Source: Antitrichia curtipendula (taxonomy: Eukaryota; Streptophyta; Bryopsida; Hypnales; Leucodontaceae). From it: DNA of 64,000 nt. Below the pieces are notes generated by a model. That model searched no databases. It was not told the origin of the DNA and worked only from the letters and a program-made list of their open reading frames with translations. Shown one piece after another: positions 56,150 through 64,000 of the stretch. The DNA lies in contig OX579638.1 of NCBI GenBank assembly GCA_951230915.1, positions 824,696 to 888,695 on the forward strand, written 5' to 3'. The number at the start of each line of letters is the position of its first letter. The first letter of the stretch is position 1. The position numbers and the translations under genes are program-made.

Positions 56150-56970
56150 ATTTGTGGATTAACCCCTAAAGCCTCGAGGTCTTTTTTCCATCAAAACACA
56201 CTTAAAACTGCCACTTCTATTGCAAAGAGCAAAAAACTATAAAAATTGTTTTTTTTTGCATATCTAACCGTAGGATCTTATACTAGACTAGTATAAGAAT
56301 GTATGCAAGAAATTTCAGAAACTTTGACCACATAGATTGCAAGATATTTGCATTCAAAGTGAAGAAAACAAGTTTTTTTGCAGCTTGCTTGACTAGATTT
56401 ATGGGCTTTGAACCTATTTAACTTAAATTTTTTGTAATGCTGATTTTGATTTTCTAAGATTATATGTTGAATAATTCAGTTGAGAATCTAGGAAAAAAAA
56501 TTCAAGAAAGAAACACTAAATTTTCACTCATTAAAAAATTGTTAAATAGAAGTAGGTTCAAGATTGAAGGAATAACTAAATCGTTAATAGCTCGAAGGCA
56601 AAATTGAAATACCATAATCCGAACGGTGAGATTGTTCTAGCAAGCAAATTCAACCTTGTCTAACATTTTTTTTCTGAAAATTGAAAAAAATTCCATTAAA
56701 AAATGAATCCTAAAAGTTATTTTTTCAAGAAGATGCTTAGATTGCCCGAAAAGCTAAGATTGTCCATAATTTTTTCATTTTTAGTCCAAATAGAATGAAT
56801 CAAAGCTTCAAATGTACACAAAAAGACATAGATTTTGGAAAAAATGTTTAAGAAATTTATTTTGACTTTTTGTGATTTTTTTGTGTTGCCCGCCAAACTC
56901 TATTTTTGGCATAACTTTTTCTCCCGGGCACCATTTGAAATAAAAATTATATATCCACAAAGCTCCAAAA
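56150..56970 (-). repeat. Dispersed AT-rich repeat within hAT copy 2
   Basis: Copy of 21780-22600 by the same duplication. Confidence 0.6.
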
Positions 56971-57019
56971 GCGGCCCTAAAAAGGAAAAAAAAATTGCAC
57001 ACATGCTTACCCATGGACC

Positions 57020-57170
57020 ATGGTCGCATTCTACTGGAGTCGCGGTCCCCCCAGAAAAGGACGTGCAGTCGCCTGGCGGGCACCCGAAGTCGCCCTTCAT
57101 GGGACCCACGGTCGCCCCCTCAGCCTGTACTCGAGGTCGCCCTCACCCACAACCCCTCTTGGACTATAAA
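57020..57170. promoter_or_regulatory. GTCGCC array and TATA box of hAT copy 2
   Basis: Same layout as 22660-22841 but with about two motif units (39 bp) fewer; TATAAA at 57165. Confidence 0.7.
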
Positions 57171-57398
57171 GCCTGAAGGGCAGCCATTGCCTCTCATCTT
57201 GCTCCGGTGGTAAAGCTCTTGTCTTGAATCCTCTAAAGAGGCTTCCTGCGGACGTTTAGGTTCTTCGGAGGGCAACAACCTAGCTTTGAGAGGTTCATAG
57301 GACCACTCTTGGCGGGTGGCTTTGTCATTACTTCTTTTGATTGGTCCGGTTTTTTCGATAAAGTAATTTTTCCGTGAGACCCATTGCGGATCTGCAAG

Positions 57399-60300
57399 AT
57401 GGCTGGCCGAGGTGGTGGGAGGACAACGCCTGCTAACGATACACGTAGGGCCACAAAGGAGTGGGACCCTTGGCTCATAATGTGCACTGAAGGTGATGCC
57501 TCCTTGTATCCAAAGAAATGCAGATTCTGTGGGTGGAGCACAGTATTTGTACGGAAGAGGGCATTGATTCACTTTGGATTTGGCGCCACACGTAGACAGG
57601 ATCTCTGTCAACGTATCCCTCCAAACGTATTGGAAAAATTTAGGAACTATATGGGGGTTGTTCCAAAATTCATGAGCTACGAAGAAATGTACGATGCACC
57701 AATTGCACTCAATGCAGATGATGGTGTTGTTGGGCCCCTTGTTGGGCCTGAAGTGGAGGTGGATTTTGAAGGGTCCGGGGACCCTAGTCGTACGAATGAA
57801 CCATCGACTCCTAATCCAGACTCAATAGATTCTACTCCAGCGATAGTGGAGAGAAGGAGGAATGTGCCTTCCATTTCCCGTCAAAGAAGTATGGATGAAG
57901 CATTACAATTGGCCCTTCGACAGAAGTTAGATAAAATGTGGGCTTCCTTTTTTTATGAAGCCAACATAGCCTTTAACGTCGTGCGACATCCTGCGTTTAT
58001 AAATGCAGTGAAGGAAACCGCTATAGCTGGATTTGTGTATCAACCGCCATCATACAATGCAGTGCGCATGAAAATGATAGATGTGAAAAAGGCAGCTGTA
58101 GAGAACATGGTCTCCCAGCGGACGAGGAACTCTATTGACCAGTATGGAGCGACTATTTGTTCAGATGGATGGTCTAATACCAATACTCGTCCTTTGATGA
58201 ATATGATGCTCGTATGTCCTGCTGGAGATGTTTTTTTGGGCTCGGTGGATAGCACAGGGGTGAGGAAGGACATTGCCTACACCACGGATATTATGGCACA
58301 ATACATAGACCAGGTTGGACCAGCAAACTTTGTTCAACTATGTACGGACAATGCCGCAGTAATGACAGAGGCCATGACAAGGTTGCAAGAAATGTACCCT
58401 CACATGTATAAACAAGGGTGTGCAACACACATTTTGGATTTACTTTTGGAAGACTGGGGAAAGGAAAAGAAGGTGACTGAATTGGTGGAGGACTGTAGGA
58501 AAATTTGCACGTTCATCAAAAAATATCAGCTCACTTTGGCTCTGTTTCGGAAATATTCACCGAACAAGGTGTTGAGACTCCCTGCCTTAACGCGGTTTGC
58601 TTGCAACTTCCTCATGGTAGATCGTCTCGTGGATTGCAAGCAGGCGTTGCACAACGTGATTTTGGATGAGACGTATGCGCCTTTTGAGATGAGTTTGTTT
58701 CAGCGGAAGAATGGATACATAGTTCAAGGACAAGCCGTGCGTGCAAGACAAAACATTCTTTCAAAAGCGTTCTAGGTGAAATGTGAGAATTTTCTGCACA
58801 TGGTACAGCCTGTGCTCGTTGCTCTTCGAGTGTTTGATGGGAAGACCCCGGCAATGCCCAAAGCTTTGATGGTGATGCAGAGCTTGAAAGAGCACGTGTA
58901 CTCTTTGAGGAATGAGCCTTTTTTTCTAGACCCCGCGATTGCAGACAAGTACAAGAAGCAGTTTGACGCTCGTTGGAAATTGATGCTCACAGATTTGCAC
59001 TATGCAGGTGCACTATTGAACCCATATTTGCTTGATATAGCAACCATTCAAAACAATGGCAAGGCCAAATCTGCCTTGAATCGAGTCATACGAAAACTCA
59101 GCGAGCCATTGGGAGTGTCACCCATGGAGGCAATGAGTGAGCTTGTGGAATTCAAAGAAAAGACAGGTCCATTTGACCCTTTGATGGAGGCTCCTGATAT
59201 CACTCAAGGTACACTACTGCCCCATCAGTGGTGGAACCATGTGGGTGGTAATGCTCTCCCGAAAATTGCAAAGAGAATTCTATCTTTGACATGCTCAGCA
59301 TCTTCATGCAAAAGGAATTGGAGCATGTATTCGTTTGTACACAATAAAGTGCGAAATCGCCTGGCCACATCCAAGGTGGAGGCATTGGTGTATATTTACG
59401 CCAACAGCAAGCTCGAACGTGAGAAACGTGGACACAATCCTGCCCTTTTTTACGATAAGTACCTAATGGATGGAGATATTGAGGAAGAGAACGAGGAGGC
59501 ATTGTCTTTGGGTGACAAAGATGACGTGGTTTCTAGAGTTGGTTGGGCTGCCGATAATCGTATGGAGGAAGAAGAGCGCTTGCATGAAAATCCTTGGGTT
59601 GGAATGATGCCTGCTGCTGTTGACCTCTCGCCAAGACGACGTTACGGCCACACTTTTACGGATGGTAATGATGAGAACAATTCTGGTGAAGAGGAGCCCC
59701 TACGTACACCAGAACGGAATCGCGTCTTTGCATGGGATGAAGCTCCAACCGCATATTCACCGCTACCGAGGGAAAGAACTTTTGATGACAACAACAAAGG
59801 CGTACAAAATCCAGTGCCTGCACCAGAAGAGCCTGCAAGATCTCCAGTACTAGCACATCCGTCTTCAAGCATGCCAATAAATCTCCGGAGCGCTGCACGA
59901 GTTATTGTGGAAAGTGAAAGAGAAGAAGAGGCAGTACACATTGATGAGGTTGTACGTGAGGGGTGCCCAATTCCTGTAGTAGTGAATGCGCGTACCACCC
60001 GAATAACAGAAACGGTGGAGTACGATTTAGATGTGCCTCTACAAGCTATTCTGAATTTGAATCGTAATGCACCCTTAAATCGAGGAGCAAGTCAGAGCGT
60101 GGCTACGGTCACAAGGTCTATTCCAACCCATCTGCCAAGGCCGCCGGTGCATCGAGGTCCACCACGGACCATTGATGAGGAAGTCCATGCCTCAGCTCCG
60201 CAACCCACTCAACCTTCATCAACGTTAGCCCCAGGGGCATCATCATTGGGCACGCGTAGATACAACAGTGGAGGAAGGAAGCGTATTAGGAGGGTTCACG

Positions 60301-60674
60301 AGGTGGTCCATAGAAATCCTAAACGTCCAAATCAAGTTGTCCAACGGTTCAGCATGGGGGCGGAATGTTCCAATCAAAATGTCGGTCAATCAAGTGGAAG
60401 AGGGCGACACCGTACACCCAACACTGATGGAACCACGGACGTGTTGAGGCGCACGAAACGATTGGTGCAAACAAAGGGCGTTGCCGGTGTAGATATTGAA
60501 GTGCGGAATCTGAATTCAGAGGTAGAACGAGAGGTACGAAACATACCAGTGCCAAGAGAAGAAGACGAGAACGAGAGCTCGACCGACAACGAGAATAGGG
60601 ACGAGTCGCATGAAGATACAGACCCCAATGCCGATGAAGTGTCAAATGATGACGACTTTGATCCTAGTGAATAG
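57399..60674 (+). pseudogene. hAT transposase, copy 2 (one in-frame TAG)
   Basis: Frame from ATG 57399 to 60674 (1,092 codons) with a single TAG at 58773-58775 (codon 459), at the place of a family Trp. The BED-like finger is intact here (KKCRFCGW). ICSDGWSN (Asp about 256) and LCTDNAA (Asp about 317) keep the first two catalytic residues. The hATC region reads SSCKRNWS (Lys about 638), where most hAT proteins carry Glu. A long disordered, acidic C-terminus ends NDDDFDPSE. Upstream TATAAA and a GTCGCC array form the promoter. It is closer to the ancestral state than copy 1, but the shared TAG and Lys suggest that neither copy encodes an active enzyme without readthrough. Confidence 0.9.
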
Positions 60675-61160
60675 ATGTGGAGATAGTATAGTACTATTGT
60701 AAGGATTCAACATACGTTTTTTTGTATCGGAAATTTGTAGATGAAGATTATAATAGATTAATAGTTTATGTGTGACTTTTTTGTACATCTTCATATTAAA
60801 GTATGTGAGGCTGAGAAACATATAGGAAGGTTTGAATTTTTTTGGAGTGTGTAAACTTTCACAAGCATTGGAATGGTGACCATAACAAAGTAGTAGGAAG
60901 TGCAATGCAATTACAACTTCATTTGTATACCCCGGACCTAACCTATATATATATGAGTTATTAATATAATTATAATAATTATTGTGGACTTGTATTGGAT
61001 TTTGTGCATTCGTTCAAATGAGAGGAATTGAATTCTACATTTCATGAGGTATATTAATCAAAATTGCAAATTGTATAAGCCGTTATGAATAAGCGGCCAA
61101 TGTAATGCTTTTTAAGCATGTAGTTTTAAGAAGATTTTAATAGATGTCATGTTCAATTAC
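60675..61160. other. 3' flank of hAT copy 2
   Basis: AT-rich noncoding, same as 26346-26830. Confidence 0.5.
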
Positions 61161-61164
61161 AACA

Positions 61165-61465
61165 GAGGCCACCCGCGGTCGCCGCTTGAATCCCCCCCAA
61201 CCGCTGTTGCCTTTGGACCCGCAGTCGCCCCACACACGCAGCCGCCCACACACTGGGTACCCGCAGTCGCCCAGACATTGGAAACCCGAAGTCGCCCAAC
61301 CCATCCTCCACCCGCGGTCGCCCATAGACATTGGACCCGAAGTCGCCCATGCAGACCCGAAGTCGCCCCACTTATAGAAGCCGTAGTCGCCCTGGTTCTT
61401 GGACCCGCGGTCGCCCTACCCTGATCTGCACTCGCCCTAACCCGCAGTCGCCCAAGCTGACGTGG
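61165..61465. repeat. Right subterminal GTCGCC array, copy 2
   Basis: Same array as 26835-27130, about 200 bp inside the terminus at 61662. Confidence 0.85.
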
Positions 61466-61662
61466 TTCTATCTTTCCACGTCATTGCGGACAACCAGACA
61501 CGTAGGACAAATCCATTTACCATGGGGTAAAAAACTTCCAAACCCTAAATTTTTTTGCGACGCATTTGTCGCCTATATTCGACACATGTCATACATGACA
61601 CGCGACGCGACACGTCTAATACGTCACCGAAACCCGGAAACCCGTCCGACAAGACAACCCTG

Positions 61663-61760
61663 GGTGGAAGTTGGCGGCCAAGCATTTGCCGAAGGAGACG
61701 TTTCGTGAGCTGCGCACCGGATTTGTTGTGGCGAAAGTGTGCGCGAACTTGACTCCAGAG
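61663..61760 (+). CDS. Exon fragment cut by the hAT insertion
   Basis: Directly after the transposon terminus an open, protein-like frame reads WKLAAKHLPKETF, RELRTGFVVAKVC and ANLTPE, then GTGAGT as a consensus donor at 61761. A phase-compatible next exon after CAG at 61823-61825 would begin TGFIFRGRELPIQV. The 5' part is missing, so the element seems to have landed inside this exon. It could also be a 5' exon of the gene starting at 62323. Family unknown. Confidence 0.45.
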
Positions 61761-62322
61761 GTGAGTTTCCGACACATTCTTCCGCCGACGTTTATTTTTT
61801 GAGTTTTTTATTTCCATTTGCACAGACTGGCTTCATTTTTAGAGGGAGAGAACTACCGATTCAAGTGCGCGGCGTTAGACAGTCTTCATAATTATACTCG
61901 AGCTCCTAATTATCCTTTCCACTTTCTAGCTTGCATCCCTTCCCGACTGAAATCCCCCATTTACATTATTACTTTGAATGTTCTCAGTTCTCGAATGATG
62001 CATGTAGTAAGACAGTCATGGCATTGCTTGTTTTGAAATTGATACTAGGCATGTTCAGCATTAATTTCCTAGTATCGTGACTTTTTGGTTTCAATTGGCC
62101 TGAATGTGTCGTCGTTTAAGGTTGCAATTTCTAGTTTTGTGCTGAATGTGATCTGGCTTGAATGGCAGTAAGATAGTCCAATGCATCTGGGAAATATTGT
62201 TTTGCTGTCAAAACTAGTCTTCACATTCTGTTGTACTGATTGGATCGTATGACTTTTTTTTGGCATCCGTCGATTTTTGTACAGTTGTATTGCATTCCGG
62301 ACTCGGGCAAGCTGTCGGTACG
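61761..62322. other. Probable intron/5' region of the terminal gene
   Basis: T-rich sequence without motifs on either strand, lying between the exon fragment and ATG 62323. Confidence 0.4.
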
Positions 62323-64000
62323 ATGGCAGGGACTTCAGCTCTGCGTACAGGAGGTCAAGTAGATTGGAACGCCCCGTAAGTTTCTAAATGCAACCCTCAT
62401 TTCCTTTTTGTGCATGCAATGCGAAGCTTTAGAACAGTGCAATTAAAACTAGACTGAAGGCTGTTGTTGCTATCCAGTGATTTAGGGTACTTTGCACTCT
62501 CTTTACACTTTGTTACAAATCCTGTTGAGAATTATGGTAGTGCAAATCAGTAGAACAATACACGATAATAAGTATCCCACCTTATTACCATGCTTTGAAC
62601 CCCTAAACCCGTGCATCGTGGGATCCCACGATGCGCCATTTCTTAGTCAGTTGGCACTGAAAATCATCGTGAGATATCACAATAGGTTACAATTTCAAGT
62701 ATTAGAGGACTGACCATCGTGGGATCCCCCGATTAAGGCTCATGGAAGAGCCTAATTATGTTCCGAGGACCGTTCTCGCTGGAGTAGAACACGCCACATC
62801 GTGGGATCTCCCGATGAAATGTCGTAGAGACTCCAAGGAAATGCGAACCAAACTTCAAGTGCAAATGAGGAAGGATCAAAATCCAACGTCGTGGGACATC
62901 ACGATGCATCATTGTGTGCCGCCTCATCGAACACAGACGAACAGGTGAATAGGTCTCAAAGATTACTCATTGTGGGATCTCATGATCGATGTAGACAATA
63001 CCCTGTAAAAATCATTAATAGAAGGCGGCCGTAAACTATCCCGAAAGCATGACCGACATACTTCAGAGGTCATCGTGATTTCCTACGATGTCTATGCCAT
63101 CGTGATATCCTACGATCTAGAAGCTGTCGTAATAGCCCTACACTCCACCGTCCAGTTAGTTAGGCGATATCCCGTTCTATTTTGTCCCAAAACAAGGAGT
63201 AGGCCTCATAACGATTGCTAAGTAGAATGAATCACAGATGTCTTACATCTCAAGGAATTGTCATAAAATCAACAATCGTGATATCTTATGATCGTGCTTG
63301 TAATACAAGCATATAGAGAGAATTAGAATTGCAAGACTATTGATTTTCCATCTTCCTCACTAACATCACTGTCTACAATGCTACAGAGAACATCAATTCG
63401 ATGACGGTCCGAAAGAGTGTTCACCGAGGAAGTTTTGTCACTTTGTCGATTTCTGGATCCGCGACTTCAAGTACAAGGGTCCACATAAACTTGGAGCTAT
63501 ATTCGGATGCGACCAAAGCGTTACGGAATGGGGCCTGGTCTGGAAGGTTGAAAGTGACGGATCAGCTTTGATTCTTCCCTCTATCCTGAACAACGACAAG
63601 GGACATGGAACAGGCGGTCTCAAGGTCGTGGAAGTGCAAGGACTTGACAACAAAACAGCGCTTCTTGTCATAGAAGAGAAGGTACTCCTATCCATTGAGT
63701 CCATTACCTACGGTTTCATCCTGGACTACGAGACGATGAACATGGGACTCTGTGAGACCATGACAACCAAGGCGCATTTGATGTGCAAGGACCCCGCGAA
63801 GCCTTCTTGGAAGCCTCAAGAAATGAAGAACCAATGGGATATCATTCAGGAAGATTTGGCTGAATTGAGTGCTGCCTCCAAGGCAGTCGAAGAGGATGCT
63901 CCCACATCGTCACCGGCCAAGAAGACCAAGAAGAGGAAGTCAGTGGTTGGAGCTCCAGGCGATGACGATGATGTCAGACAGGGTTCAGCCGGGAAGAGGA
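62323..64000 (+). CDS. Gene G: two-exon hypothetical protein, truncated by the window end
   Basis: Exon 1 is 62323-62375 (MAGTSALRTGGQVDWNA) followed by GTAAGT. Exon 2 starts at 63387 after CTACAG; the phase fits (CC + A = Pro) and reads EHQFDDGPKECSPRKFCHFVDFW, GAIFGCDQSVTEWGLVWKV, VVEVQGLDNKTALLVIEEKV, YGFILDYETMNMG, then an acidic and Lys-rich tail (PAKKTKKRKS, GDDDDV), open to the window end. No in-frame stop is seen. I do not recognise the family; the alternating beta-type sequence followed by a basic tail is all that can be said. The intron carries the palindromic repeats described separately. Confidence 0.6.
62613..63295. repeat. Interspersed palindromic motif array (ATCGTGGGATCCCACGAT type) in gene G intron
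   Basis: About ten copies of a dyad word spaced 25-150 bp apart. The first is a perfect 22-bp palindrome (62613-62634). Others are near 62665, 62717, 62798, 62889, 62970, 63073, 63100 and 63275, with a decayed one near 63127. Spacers are unrelated to each other, so this is not a tandem repeat. Confidence 0.85.

Larger units (their letters stand above)
55715..61662 (+). mobile_element. Second copy of the hAT transposase block with right terminus
   Basis: 5,948 bp matching 21347-27333 throughout. The right end reads CAAGACAACCCTG, the unmutated form. The 8 bp after it are GGTGGAAG; I found no GGTGGAAG followed by CAGGG elsewhere in the window, so the left end of this element is missing, rearranged or outside. 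Confidence 0.8.

Noticed and set aside
392..60674. A nonstandard genetic code with reassigned stops
   Set aside because: All three stop codons occur in frame, genes B and K2 end normally, and some stops are shown to be mutations by comparison (CGA to TGA, TGG to TAG).
55707..61662. CAACCCTG on both sides of hAT copy 2 as its 8-bp target duplication
   Set aside because: CAACCCTG is itself the expected complement of a CAGGGTTG terminus. Copy 1 has the matching end CAATCCTG but no such word on its left, so it is better read as two termini.

Overview
The window looks like nuclear DNA of a land plant or close streptophyte relative. It is AT-rich, with spliceosomal-type introns, plant-type telomere repeats (TTTAGGG and variants) at several internal sites, plant-style hAT transposases (BED finger, DUF659, hATC) and many tandem repeats. 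I cannot name the species; an early-diverging, repeat-rich plant genome is only a guess. No rRNA, tRNA, CRISPR or bacterial operon is visible. Almost all coding material belongs to transposons or to a gene family I do not recognise that travels with them.

Layout. 1-4838: a DDE-type transposase-like gene with one in-frame stop, then tandem repeats. 4847-27333: what appears to be one 22.5-kb hAT transposon. It starts with CAGGGTTGTTCTG, ends with the complementary CAATCCTG, and is flanked by 8-bp target duplications (ACTATACG / ATTATACG). It carries five genes: A (+), B (-), kinase K1 (-), C (+) and a hAT transposase (+). A, B and C share an N-terminal domain that I call WCHI after its WCHI(D/S)K motif. 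A, B, K1 and C also share a short 5'-UTR module downstream of TATA boxes and behind arrays of GTCGCC motifs. 27342-30840: a hypothetical exon (-) and a two-exon divergent relative of the WCHI/RING genes (D, -). 30840-37190: tandem repeats and two diverged LTR-like direct repeats. 37193-40900: a hAT fragment, a decayed unknown gene (-) and a three-exon gene with a ParB-like motif (+). 42000-44000: tandem repeats and another motif array.

44165-48311: a broken gene M and the large WCHI/coiled-coil/degenerate-RING gene E (+). 50500-55714: intact pseudokinase K2 (+) facing WCHI gene F (-), with CGTCCG arrays outside both genes and a hAT-like right terminus at 55707-55714. 55715-61662: a near-identical second copy of 21347-27333 with the transposase and the right terminus, apparently inserted in an exon. 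62323-64000: a two-exon gene of unknown function, cut by the window end, whose intron holds about ten copies of a palindromic motif.

How it fits together. A kinase-like gene plus one or more WCHI genes occurs twice (K1 with A, B, C; K2 with F), each time with its own promoter-motif arrays and hAT-type termini. This suggests a cargo module of large hAT elements. Most of these genes are continuous single-frame ORFs broken only by one to three in-frame stops. That fits recent C-to-T type decay of silenced transposons, though recoding or short introns are not excluded for every case.
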